Made by a program: the position numbers and the translations under genes
In this document: piece after piece, positions 7,141 to 14,682 of the stretch
How the letters are laid out: every line of letters begins with the position of its first letter
Position numbering within the stretch: position 1 is the stretch's first letter
Notes under the pieces: model-generated
The model's input: only the letters and a program-made list of their open reading frames with translations
Database searches by the model: none
Told to the model about the DNA's origin: nothing
Assembly: GCA_905233785.1 (NCBI GenBank)
Contig: CAJOCV010000044.1
Coordinates: forward strand, 4,077 to 25,090
DNA: 21,014 nt
Source: an uncultured Oscillospiraceae bacterium
GTDB taxonomy: Bacteria; Bacillota; Clostridia; Oscillospirales; Oscillospiraceae
Direction: 5' to 3'

Positions 7141-7949
7141 CATTTTAAAAGCTCGTGCAGTTCCTTCACTGAGGGCAGCACATAGTCGGGCTTGCGTTCG
7201 GCGGCATCAGCCATCTGCTGATCGGTCTCGCCGGAGAGCACCAGCACGGAGACGCTGCCCGCGTTCTGCGCCACGGCGATGTCGGTATAGAGCCGGTCGC
7301 CCACGGCGCAGATTTTTTCGTTGGGGATGCCGGTCATTTTGGAAATCACGTCGATCATGTTGCGGTTGGGCTTGCCGATGTACTCCGGCCTGACGCCGCT
7401 GGAGGCGGTCAGCAGGGCGCAGATGCTCCCGCAGTCGGGCAGCACCTCATCTGCGGGCATGGGGCAGACCCAGTCGGGATTCGCGGCGATAAACTTCGCC
7501 CCGCGGCGGAGAAAATGCACCGCGCGCTCGAGCTTTTCGTACACAAGCTCCGTGTCAAAGCCCTGCACCACCACGTCCACCGTGTCACACGCCGTGTGTC
7601 CGTTCTCATCGTTTACAAGCCGCACGCCGTAGCTTTTCAGCTCCCGGTAAAAGGCCTTGGTGCCCGCGAGATACACACGCGCGCCGGGGTAGTTCTGCGT
7701 GAGGTACATACCGGTCGCCATGCCGGAGGTAAAGACGTTCTCACTCTCACAGGGAAAGCCGAGTCTTCTAAGGCGGTTGATGTAGTCCGTCCCCGCGCGG
7801 GAGGAGTTGTTGGTGAGGTAGATGTACTGCTTGCCCAGCCGCGGCAAGTCCTCCATCAGCGCGATAGCGCCGTCATAGACGTTGTCGCCCAGATACAGCG
7901 TCCCGTCCATATCGAACAGAAAGAGTTCGCAATTTCTTAGTTTATCCAT
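7140..7949 (-). CDS. HAD-IIA (NagD-type) sugar/glycerol phosphatase family hydrolase
   Basis: A 269-residue cytosolic HAD phosphatase. Motif I is FLFDMDGTLYLGD near the N-terminus, motif II lies in YLTNNSSRAGTDY, and motifs III/IV are KPNRNMIDVISK and CAVGDRLYTDIAVAQNAG. The C2 cap type and length fit the NagD/AraL/PGP group, which hydrolyses small phosphorylated sugars, glycolytic by-products or glycerol phosphate. Three ATGs lie in a row (7955, 7952, 7949). AAGGTG is one base from the first and 7 bases from the third, so 7949 is chosen. It sits just after glpK and near the glycerol-1-phosphate dehydrogenase gene, so a glycerol-phosphate substrate is a fair guess. The substrate is not shown by sequence. 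Confidence 0.85.
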   Translation of the reverse strand: MDKLRNCELFLFDMDGTLYLGDNVYDGAIALMEDLPRLGKQYIYLTNNSSRAGTDYINRLRRLGFPCESENVFTSGMATGMYLTQNYPGARVYLAGTKAFYRELKSYGVRLVNDENGHTACDTVDVVVQGFDTELVYEKLERAVHFLRRGAKFIAANPDWVCPMPADEVLPDCGSICALLTASSGVRPEYIGKPNRNMIDVISKMTGIPNEKICAVGDRLYTDIAVAQNAGSVSVLVLSGETDQQMADAAERKPDYVLPSVKELHELLK

Positions 7950-7992
7950 CATCATGCACCTTATTCCATGTGAAGCTTTGTGGCTCCGATTC

Positions 7993-8021
7993 TCTCAAAG
8001 CTCAAAACTCACGACTCAAAA
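7993..8021 (-). repeat. 29-base interspersed repeat, copy 2
   Basis: On the minus strand TTTTGAGTCGTG then AGTTTTGAGCTTTGAGA starts at the base after the glpK stop codon. It matches 25 of 29 bases with 5122-5150. Confidence 0.45.
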
Positions 8022-9512
<1,491 letters not shown>

Positions 9513-9540
9513 GGGAAAACTCCTTTCAGTCCGATACAGT

Positions 9541-9558
9541 GAATAGTGAAAAGTGAAT
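9541..9558 (+). repeat. Left 18-base terminal inverted repeat of the cassette
   Basis: GAATAGTGAAAAGTGAAT, an exact inverted match to 10090-10107. A partial further unit, GGTGAAAAG, follows inward. Confidence 0.7.
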
Positions 9559-9574
9559 GGTGAAAAGTTTCGGA

Positions 9575-9589
9575 GTCCCCTTCGGGGAC
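9575..9589. repeat. Left cassette hairpin
   Basis: A 6-bp stem GTCCCC/GGGGAC with a TTC loop, inside the left repeat. It could also act as a transcription stop after the four-helix-bundle gene, although no T tract follows it. Confidence 0.55.
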
Positions 9590-9618
9590 GGATTATAATT
9601 TGGCCCTGAGTACCGCCT

Positions 9619-10035
9619 TTACGATTCACTTTTCAAGATTCTCTCTACACTTTCTTGTTCTTTTGCTTCACGCGATGAATTGTGATTTTTTGCTGTGTTG
9701 ATAGAGGCTACAAGCATTCTCAGCAATGCGGTACAAGAATCGTTCAGCTCTCCGTAATACTCTCCGTCTATTTGATTGCTTCTGTATAACAGCTCCAGCC
9801 AATACAGCGTTTCATTCGCTTCCTTTAAGGCAACTTGCAGCTTATTAACAAAATCTGCCCTGCTGGAAGCAAACTGTGCTTCGCGGATATTGGCTCCAAT
9901 GGAGGTGCCGCTTCTGCACACCTGAGCAGAGATGATGCGCTCATGGGTTCCTCGCAATTTTCTTTCAAGCATAACAATTGAAACAGCAAATTCCATAGAT
10001 TTCCGAAGAAGTATGCTCTCCTGCAATGGACTCAC
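9619..10035 (-). CDS. Four-helix-bundle protein (S23 / 23S rRNA intervening-sequence type)
   Basis: 138 residues, all-helical by pattern. The family signature is clear: ESILLRKSMEFAVSIVML, then RIISAQVCRSGTSIGANIREA, then FVNKLQVALKEANETLYWLELL. This family (TIGR02436) was first found in intervening sequences of 23S rRNA genes and is related to the Avd accessory proteins of diversity-generating retroelements; it forms oligomers, and its role when isolated is unknown. GTG 10035 is the furthest start, since an in-frame TGA lies a few codons upstream; the ribosome site is weak. A start at the internal ATG (MEFAVS) would lose part of helix 1. Its codon use is visibly more AT-rich than its neighbours, and it is flanked by inverted repeats, which points to acquisition. 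Confidence 0.88.
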   Translation of the reverse strand: MSPLQESILLRKSMEFAVSIVMLERKLRGTHERIISAQVCRSGTSIGANIREAQFASSRADFVNKLQVALKEANETLYWLELLYRSNQIDGEYYGELNDSCTALLRMLVASINTAKNHNSSREAKEQESVERILKSES

Positions 10036-10067
10036 GCTGCCATCTCACTTTCAAATCATTTCGATCC

Positions 10068-10080
10068 GTCGCGAAGCGAC
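10068..10080. repeat. Right cassette hairpin
   Basis: A 5-bp stem GTCGC/GCGAC with a GAA loop, preceded by GATCC. It mirrors the left hairpin in position and loop but has a different stem sequence. Confidence 0.55.
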
Positions 10081-10089
10081 ACCTTAACT

Positions 10090-10107
10090 ATTCACTTTTC
10101 ACTATTC
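10090..10107 (-). repeat. Right 18-base terminal inverted repeat of the cassette
   Basis: The exact reverse complement of 9541-9558. An extra partial unit (CTATTCACT) follows outward and contains the stop codon of the dehydrogenase gene. Confidence 0.7.
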
Positions 10108-10112
10108 TCTAT

Positions 10113-11354
10113 TCACTCCAACGCCATCAGTCTCGTCATTCTCGCGAGTGTCAGGCGGTTTCGGATCGCGCTGGAGATGTCCAGAAAGCTGTCCTTCACG
10201 GCGGGGTCGATGCCAAGCTCCTCCAGAGAGTGCTTGGCGCCGATGACGGTGTAGAGCTCCAGCAGCTCTTCGTAGCTCGGGATCTGGGCGATGATGTCCC
10301 GGATCTCCTGCCAGTGCGCCTTGATGTTCTCGGGCGGGAAGCTGGCGAGCACGTCGTTGACATTCTCCTTCAGAATGCCGTCGGCCAGATCGCCAAACTC
10401 CCAGCGCACCCATTCCTCGTCGATGGGCGTGAAGGGCTTGACCTCGATGCTCTCGCGCTCTGCCAGCTTGTGGTAGGCCTGCGCCACCAGCAGCGTTCCC
10501 ACGCCGACACACTCGCCGTGCAGGCCGTGGGCGTTTTCAAAGCCGCGCGGCTTCATCTCGACCAGATGCGCGACCAGATGCTCCGCCCCGGAGGCGGCGC
10601 GGGAGTTGGAGAGAATCTGCATCGTAAGCCCCGAGAGCATCTGCGTATAGGCCATGGTCTCAATATCCGGCTCCTTGCCCGCCTTGAGGTCGCAGGCGCA
10701 CTTCGTCATCAGCTCCAGCGCCTCCTGCGCCATGTCGCAGACCCTCGGGCAGAAATATTCGCCGGAGACGAGCGAGGCGATCTTCCAGTCAGCGATGGAG
10801 ACGCACTTGGCCATAATATCCTGCACGCCCGCGATGGTCAGAAAACGCGGCGCGCCCGCCACGATGCCGATGTCGCAGATCACGGCGTCGGCGGCCTGCA
10901 TGGGGATGGACTTCTTCTGCCCGTCGATGATAATCGAGCAGATGTCGGCGGTAAAGCCGTCGGAGGAGACGATGGTGGGGATGGCGACAAAGGGGATGCC
11001 GAGTTTCCAGGCGCTGTAGCGCCCGAAGTCCATGAGTGTCCCGCCGCCCACGACGACCACATAGTCGGGCTTGCGTTCAAAGCGCTTCATGCAGTCCTCA
11101 ATCAGCCCCTTCTCGCTGTGAAGTCCCTGCGCCTGCAGCACGATCTCCTGATCTGCCCGCACGTGCACCATGCCGGGCAGATGGTAGGTGTTCGTGTCAT
11201 AGATCACGGTGCGGTAGCCGGAGAGCCCGGCGTCGCGCATATAGTCGTCAAACTTCGCAAGCGCCCCGTATTCACATACCACGAGCTTCGTGCGCAGTTT
11301 GTGATCGCGCCCGCAGGCACAGGAGCCGAGATATTTCGCGGTATCGAGAATCAT
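10113..11354 (-). CDS. egsA: sn-Glycerol-1-phosphate dehydrogenase (AraM/EgsA type)
   Basis: A 413-residue metal-dependent dehydrogenase that reduces dihydroxyacetone phosphate to sn-glycerol-1-phosphate with NAD(P)H in the cytosol. Family motifs are the nucleotide loop VVVVGGGTLMDFGRY (residues 99-113), PTIVSSDGFTADI (126-138), and candidate metal ligands D179 (GVQDIMAK), H259 (SGAEHLVAH) and H276 (FENAHGLHGECVG). ATG 11354 follows AGGAGGT by 6-7 bases; 25 upstream codons are open but lack a ribosome site. In Bacillus the product feeds an archaeal-type ether lipid, but no PcrB-like synthase is visible here. glpK and a HAD phosphatase lie downstream, so glycerol metabolism is the theme. Confidence 0.92.
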   Translation of the reverse strand: MILDTAKYLGSCACGRDHKLRTKLVVCEYGALAKFDDYMRDAGLSGYRTVIYDTNTYHLPGMVHVRADQEIVLQAQGLHSEKGLIEDCMKRFERKPDYVVVVGGGTLMDFGRYSAWKLGIPFVAIPTIVSSDGFTADICSIIIDGQKKSIPMQAADAVICDIGIVAGAPRFLTIAGVQDIMAKCVSIADWKIASLVSGEYFCPRVCDMAQEALELMTKCACDLKAGKEPDIETMAYTQMLSGLTMQILSNSRAASGAEHLVAHLVEMKPRGFENAHGLHGECVGVGTLLVAQAYHKLAERESIEVKPFTPIDEEWVRWEFGDLADGILKENVNDVLASFPPENIKAHWQEIRDIIAQIPSYEELLELYTVIGAKHSLEELGIDPAVKDSFLDISSAIRNRLTLARMTRLMALE

Positions 11355-11368
11355 GGTATAACCTCCTG

Positions 11369-11399
11369 AAATTATTTTCGGTGATACTGGAAATAATTT
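11369..11399 (-). promoter_or_regulatory. egsA: Inverted repeat just upstream of the egsA ribosome site
   Basis: AAATTATTTTC (11369-11379) and GGAAATAATTT (11389-11399) form an 11-bp stem with one mismatch and a 9-base loop. It ends a few bases before the AGGAGG of egsA. It may be an operator or a leader hairpin. No clear -35/-10 pair was found here. Confidence 0.35.
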
Positions 11400-11406
11400 T
11401 ACACTA

Positions 11407-11457
11407 TCCGCGCCTGATTTGCAACGCAAAGGAAGCGAAATCGCACAAAAGAAAAAA
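11407..11457 (+). repeat. 51-base direct repeat, copy 1
   Basis: Begins TCCGCGCCTGATTTGC and ends in ACAAAAGAAAAAA. It is identical to 11488-11538. The period is 81 bases, and the unit is followed by a CTCGTCCCTACGCTACCGA tail. Confidence 0.85.
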
Positions 11458-11487
11458 GCGTCCCCTGCTCGTCCCTACGCTACCGAA

Positions 11488-11538
11488 TCCGCGCCTGATT
11501 TGCAACGCAAAGGAAGCGAAATCGCACAAAAGAAAAAA
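11488..11538 (+). repeat. 51-base direct repeat, copy 2
   Basis: Identical to 11407-11457. There are only two copies and the gap is 30 bases, so it is a local duplication, not a CRISPR array. Confidence 0.85.
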
Positions 11539-11539
11539 T

Positions 11540-11655
11540 CGTCCCCGACAGGGGACGGCGGACGAGCAATGCTCGTCCCTACGCTACCGACGCCTCACAC
11601 GACGCCGATCAATGATCGGCGCTACGGATCATCTGCGGACGAGCAATGCTCGTCC
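11540..11655. repeat. Cluster of four short palindromes (REP-like)
   Basis: Four hairpins in 116 bases: CGTCCCC-GACA-GGGGACG (11540-11557), GGACGAGC-AAT-GCTCGTCC (11560-11578), CGCCGATC-AAT-GATCGGCG (11603-11621) and a second exact GGACGAGC-AAT-GCTCGTCC (11637-11655). The AAT loop is shared although stems differ. CGTCCCTACGCT follows the stem in three places (11467-11486, 11571-11590, 11648-11662). This occupies most of the gene-free stretch 11355-11713. Confidence 0.75.
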
Positions 11656-11664
11656 CTACGCTCA

Positions 11665-11709
11665 ATACGAAAACAGGGGACGTGCTTTGCACATCCCCTG
11701 TTTTCGTAT
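11665..11709 (-). terminator. Terminator of the infC-rpmI-rplT operon
   Basis: A 21-bp stem with a single mismatch and a 3-base loop, starting 5 bases after the rplT stop. The arms contain GGGGA/TCCCC, with CTGTTTTCGTAT at the 3' side on the minus strand. It is the longest hairpin in the window. Confidence 0.8.
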
Positions 11710-11713
11710 GAAA

Positions 11714-12073
11714 TCAAGCCTTGACGGCGTTCTTTGCGCAGTCGCAGAGAGCGGTGAAGGCGGCGGGATCATGGATCGCGGTCTCGGAGAGCATCTTGCG
11801 GTTCATGTCGATCCCGGCGAGCTTGAGGCCGTGCATGAAGCTGGAGTAGTTCATGCCGTTGGCCTTGCAGCCAGCGCTGATACGGGTGATCCACAGCTTG
11901 CGGAAGTCGCGCTTTTTCTGCTTACGGCCAACGTAAGCATAGCGGCCGGACTTCATGAGCTGCTCATTTGCCATCTTATAGTGACGGGACTTGTTGCCCC
12001 AGTAACCCTTGGCCAGACCGAGAACCTTGTTCCGGTGCTTGCGGGTCATCATTGCGCCTTTAACTCTTGCCAT
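11714..12073 (-). CDS. rplT: Ribosomal protein L20
   Basis: 119 residues, the normal length. The start MARVKGAMMTRKHRNKVL and the segments AKGYWGNKSRHYK, YAYVGRKQKKRDFRKLWITRI and YSSFMHGLKLAGIDMNRKML are diagnostic. L20 binds 23S rRNA early in assembly of the large subunit and, in many bacteria, represses its own operon by binding the infC leader. It is the last gene of infC-rpmI-rplT, about 30 bases after rpmI. ATG 12073 has an AGGAGG about 7 bases upstream. Confidence 0.98.
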   Translation of the reverse strand: MARVKGAMMTRKHRNKVLGLAKGYWGNKSRHYKMANEQLMKSGRYAYVGRKQKKRDFRKLWITRISAGCKANGMNYSSFMHGLKLAGIDMNRKMLSETAIHDPAAFTALCDCAKNAVKA

Positions 12074-12102
12074 TTGTATATCCTCCTATTGTCCGTCTGC
12101 CC

Positions 12103-12300
12103 TTATTTGTAAGGGATCATTTTCTTGATGGTAGCTACGTTGGTCACGTCGGCATAAGCCTCGGAGCGCAGACGGCGGCAGCGCTTGGTGTCCTTCTTGG
12201 TGAGGATATGGCTCTTGAACGCATGAGCGCGTTTCACTTTGCCGGTCTTGGTGAGATTGAATCTCTTCTTGGCACCGCTATGGGTTTTCAGTTTGGGCAT
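12103..12300 (-). CDS. rpmI: Ribosomal protein L35
   Basis: 65 residues starting MPKLKTHSGAKKRFNLTKTG, with RAHAFKSHILTKKDTKRCRR, the standard L35 pattern and length. It is a component of the large ribosomal subunit. ATG 12300 follows AAAGGAG; the longer frame upstream overlaps infC and is not used. It is the middle gene of the operon. Confidence 0.98.
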   Translation of the reverse strand: MPKLKTHSGAKKRFNLTKTGKVKRAHAFKSHILTKKDTKRCRRLRSEAYADVTNVATIKKMIPYK

Positions 12301-12322
12301 GACGATTTTCTCCTTTACGTAT

Positions 12323-12895
12323 TTAGCCCTCAGCCTCGGAAGCCTTGGGCGCTTTGGGTTTGACCGGCTTTTTCGCCGGGGTGACGGGCTTGGGGGAGAG
12401 GAACATGGACATATTCCTGCCCTCCAGCTTGGGTGCTTTGTCCATATTGGCAGTATCCGCGCACTTGGCCGCAAAGTCCTTCAAAAGCTGGGCGCCGATC
12501 TCGGTATGCGCCATTTCGCGGCCGCGAAAGCGCACGGAAACCTTGAGGCGATCCCCGTCGGAAAGGAACTTCTGGCCGTTTTTCAGCTTGGTGTTGAAGT
12601 CATTGGTGTCGATACCGGGAGACATACGGATCTCCTTGATTTCGATCACACGCTGATTCTTCTTGGCTTCCTTTTCCTTCTTGGTCTGCTCAAAGCGGAA
12701 CTTGCCGTAGTCCATGATCTTGCAGACGGGAGGATTGGAGCCCGGAGCGATCTTAACGAGGTCGAGCTCATGCTCCTCGGCGATTTTCAGAGCCGCGGCG
12801 GCAGACATGATGCCAAGCTGCTCACCCTCCGCGCCGATCAGGCGCACTTCCTTGTCAAGGATCTCTTCGTTGATTTGATGAACCGCGTTTGCGAT
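12323..12895 (-). CDS. infC: Translation initiation factor IF-3, probable ATC start
   Basis: 190 residues. The N-domain starts VHQINEEILDKEVRLIG, followed by the linker and C-domain (PPVCKIMDYGKFRFEQTKKEKEAKK, then EIRMSPGIDTNDFNTK). IF-3 binds the 30S subunit and rejects wrong start codons. No ATG, GTG or TTG fits: GGAGGTG sits 6 bases before an in-frame ATC at 12895, which begins (M)ANAVHQINEEI. The in-frame GTG at 12943 lies upstream of that ribosome site and has none of its own. A rare start codon is the known basis of IF-3 self-control in other bacteria. The C-terminus has a Lys/Pro/Ala-rich tail (PAKKPVKPKAPKASEAEG). Confidence 0.93.
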   Translation of the reverse strand: MANAVHQINEEILDKEVRLIGAEGEQLGIMSAAAALKIAEEHELDLVKIAPGSNPPVCKIMDYGKFRFEQTKKEKEAKKNQRVIEIKEIRMSPGIDTNDFNTKLKNGQKFLSDGDRLKVSVRFRGREMAHTEIGAQLLKDFAAKCADTANMDKAPKLEGRNMSMFLSPKPVTPAKKPVKPKAPKASEAEG

Positions 12896-12922
12896 GGGAA
12901 ACACCTCCGAAAAATGACGGTT

Positions 12923-12954
12923 AATAATAAAGCGCGGACGCACAGCATCCGCGC
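12923..12954 (-). promoter_or_regulatory. Attenuator-like hairpin in the infC leader
   Basis: On the minus strand GCGCGGATGC-TGT-GCGTCCGCGC makes a 10-bp stem with one G-U pair, followed by TTTATTATT. It sits about 28 bases before the infC ribosome site. This matches the layout of the L20-responsive leader of Firmicutes; the full aptamer cannot be verified by eye. Confidence 0.5.
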
Positions 12955-13065
12955 ATAAAAACAGCGTAATTCCCCTCTTGGGGGCGTTGCTCTTATTGAC
13001 CCGGGCTGACGATTCGCCGCCGGGTGAGGCCGGGGATGCCGTACCTTCTTTGTTTTAGCTCTGAT

Positions 13066-13094
13066 AATATAGCAGGGATTTGGGGATTTGTCAA
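13066..13094 (-). promoter_or_regulatory. Promoter of infC-rpmI-rplT
   Basis: On the minus strand a perfect TTGACA (13094-13089), a 17-base spacer and TATATT (13071-13066). The leader to infC is then about 165 bases and GC-rich, with a CCCC-CAAGA-GGGG hairpin near 12975 and the attenuator-like stem after it. Confidence 0.75.
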
Positions 13095-13119
13095 GAGGGA
13101 ATTTTTAGTGAAGAGTAGT

Positions 13120-13191
13120 CGTAGGGACGACCATTGGTCGTCCGTGGTCATCATGCAGGCCCGAGAAACGGACACAATGCCCGTCCCTACG
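13120..13191. repeat. Palindromic REP-like element next to deoC
   Basis: The outer arms CGTAGGGACG (13120-13129) and CGTCCCTACG (13182-13191) are perfect inverted repeats. Inside is the hairpin GGACGACC-ATT-GGTCGTCC (13125-13143). It shares the CGTCCCTACGCTA edge with the cluster at 11467-11662. It ends a few bases from the deoC stop. Confidence 0.7.
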
Positions 13192-13196
13192 CTATC

Positions 13197-13880
13197 TCAG
13201 TACTTCTCGTCCGGTGCGCCTTCCGCGTTCTCCAGCTCCATGGCGAGCTTCACGATGCGGCTGGTGCCGAGACGCTCCGCGCCGAGATGGATGAAGTCCT
13301 CCGCGTCCTGCAGAGAAGAGATGCCGCCGGCGGCCTTGACCTTGACAAAGCTCGGGCAGTGCTCGCGCATGAGCTTCACGTCCTCCCGGGTGGCGCCGCC
13401 CTTGGAAAAGCCGGTGGAGGTCTTGATGTACTCCGCGCCGCATCTGGTGACGATCTCGCACATCTTGATCTTCTCCTCCTCGGTCAGCAGGCAGCACTCG
13501 ATGATGACCTTCAAGAGTGTGTCGGGCACCGCGTCGGCCACGGCCCTGATGTCCTTCTCCACCAGATCCCAGCAGCCGTCCTTGACCATGGAGAGGTTGA
13601 TGACCATATCCACCTCGTCCGCGCCGTTTTTCACCGCGTCGAGAGCCTCAAAGGCCTTGACGGCGCTGGTGTTGTAGCCGTTGGGAAAGCCGATGACGGT
13701 GCAGATCTTCATCTTATCGCCCACATAGCGCTTGGCGCCGGCGACATGGCAGGGCGGGATGCAGACGGAGGCGCAGTTGTACTTTACAGCCTGGTCGCAG
13801 AGCTTGCGGATCTCCTCGCTCGTGCAATCCACGCGCAGAAGGGTATGATCGCATTTGCTGAGAATATCTTTGATGTCCAT
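13197..13880 (-). CDS. deoC: Deoxyribose-phosphate aldolase
   Basis: 227 residues. It cleaves 2-deoxyribose-5-phosphate to glyceraldehyde-3-phosphate and acetaldehyde in nucleoside salvage. The class I aldolase residues are present: D91 in EVDMVIN, the Schiff-base lysine K153 in YIKTSTGFSKGGAT and K182 in VKVKAAGGISS. ATG 13880 (MDIKDILSKCDHTLL) follows AAAGGAG at about 8 bases; the longer frame upstream crosses the promoter and is not used. It appears to be transcribed alone from the promoter at 13912-13940. Confidence 0.96.
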   Translation of the reverse strand: MDIKDILSKCDHTLLRVDCTSEEIRKLCDQAVKYNCASVCIPPCHVAGAKRYVGDKMKICTVIGFPNGYNTSAVKAFEALDAVKNGADEVDMVINLSMVKDGCWDLVEKDIRAVADAVPDTLLKVIIECCLLTEEEKIKMCEIVTRCGAEYIKTSTGFSKGGATREDVKLMREHCPSFVKVKAAGGISSLQDAEDFIHLGAERLGTSRIVKLAMELENAEGAPDEKY

Positions 13881-13911
13881 AGGGCAATCTCCTTTTATCT
13901 TTTGTAAGCCT

Positions 13912-13940
13912 ATTATAACGTTTTTTCGTGGCATATTCAA
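13912..13940 (-). promoter_or_regulatory. Promoter of deoC
   Basis: On the minus strand TTGAAT (13940-13935), a 17-base spacer and a perfect TATAAT (13917-13912). The leader is about 30 bases. The SSB-like gene diverges from the same gap. Confidence 0.7.
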
Positions 13941-13989
13941 GAGCCAGCCGAGAATAGATTGAAGCATCATCACAAAAGGAGCCAATACC

Positions 13990-14610
13990 ATGGATATGAT
14001 CCCGGAAAACAACTCTCTTCTTCTGATCGGAACGCTGGCGGGTCGTCCCGCCTATTCCCATGCGGGCCGCGGTTCGGAGTTCTGGCAGTTCCCGCTTTCG
14101 GTGCTTCGGCTGTCGGGTACGGCGGATCTGCTGAACGTGCTGGCAAGGCGGGAGCTGCTGGAGCAACTCCCGCTCTGCGAGGGAGATAAGCTGCTGGTGC
14201 GCGGGGAGCTTCGCAGCTTCAACAACCGCCGCGGCGAAGGCGCCAAGCTGGTCATCACCGCCTGGGCGAAGCAGCTTCAGCTTTGCGACGGGGAGGACGA
14301 GAATGAGCTGAGCCTGCTGGGGACGCTTTGCAAGGCGCCGAATCTGCGCCAGACCCCGCTGGGGCGGGACATCTGCGATCTGATGCTTGCCGTGAACCGG
14401 CACTACGGGCGCTCGGACTATCTGCCCTGCATCTGCTGGGGCGCGCTCGCGCGGGAGGCGTCGGGCTGGCGGGTGGGCGATAAGCTGCGCATCCGGGGGC
14501 GGGTGCAGAGCCGCCGCTACCTCAAGCTCACCGACGAGGGCTGCATCGAGCGTACCGCTTACGAGGTCAGTGTGATCGCCGCCGCGCTTTACGAGGGCGA
14601 GAAAGTCTAA
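13990..14610 (+). CDS. Single-stranded DNA-binding-like protein with two OB-fold domains
   Basis: 206 residues in two similar halves. The first (about 8-95) has LLLIGTLAGRP, FWQFPLSV and LCEGDKLLVRGELRSFNNR; the second (about 105-200) has LSLLGTLCKAPNLRQTPLG, ICDLMLAVNR, YLPCICWG and WRVGDKLRIRGRVQSRRY. The second half carries the SSB-type layout, including GxLxxxPxLRxTPxG. No acidic C-terminal tail of the main SSB is seen, so this is likely an accessory ssDNA-binding protein. ATG 13990 follows AAAAGGAGCC. It diverges from deoC. Confidence 0.75.
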   Translation: MDMIPENNSLLLIGTLAGRPAYSHAGRGSEFWQFPLSVLRLSGTADLLNVLARRELLEQLPLCEGDKLLVRGELRSFNNRRGEGAKLVITAWAKQLQLCDGEDENELSLLGTLCKAPNLRQTPLGRDICDLMLAVNRHYGRSDYLPCICWGALAREASGWRVGDKLRIRGRVQSRRYLKLTDEGCIERTAYEVSVIAAALYEGEKV

Positions 14611-14634
14611 ACCGCACTTCTTTTGTCAAAGGGC

Positions 14635-14663
14635 TTGACGACCTCTGGGAAATACATTATGTT
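14635..14663 (+). promoter_or_regulatory. Possible promoter for the gene at 14683
   Basis: TTGACG (14635-14640), a 17-base spacer and TATGTT (14658-14663). The transcript would begin almost at the ribosome site, giving an unusually short leader of about 13 bases, so this is tentative. Confidence 0.4.
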
Positions 14664-14682
14664 AACCTTCGGAGGTGGTCAT

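Larger units (their letters stand above)
9540..10117 (-). mobile_element. Putative cassette: four-helix-bundle gene between inverted terminal repeats and hairpins
   Basis: The left end has GAATAGTGAAAAGTGAAT (9541-9558), then the hairpin GTCCCC-TTC-GGGGAC (9575-9589), then GGAT. The right end, on the other strand, has the identical 18 bases (10107-10090), then the hairpin GTCGC-TTC-GCGAC (10080-10068), then GGATC. The stems differ in sequence but not in plan, so both ends appear kept as structures. Between them lies one gene, 9619-10035. The whole block separates glpK from the glycerol-1-phosphate dehydrogenase gene, whose stop codon lies at the outer edge of the right repeat. No transposase is present and no clear target duplication was seen. 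Confidence 0.5.

Noticed and set aside
9513..9629. 39-codon N-terminal extension of GlpK
   Set aside because: It translates the cassette repeats and hairpin; the ribosome site and family start both point to ATG 9512.
10026..11369. Plus-strand 447-codon open frame
   Set aside because: Antisense to egsA; the product has no recognisable domain.
11407..11538. Possible CRISPR array from the 51-base repeat
   Set aside because: Only two copies, a repeat length outside the usual range, a repeated flank in place of unique spacers, and no cas genes.
12896..12943. GTG start for infC at 12943
   Set aside because: It lies upstream of the GGAGGTG ribosome site, has none of its own, and adds residues that IF-3 lacks.
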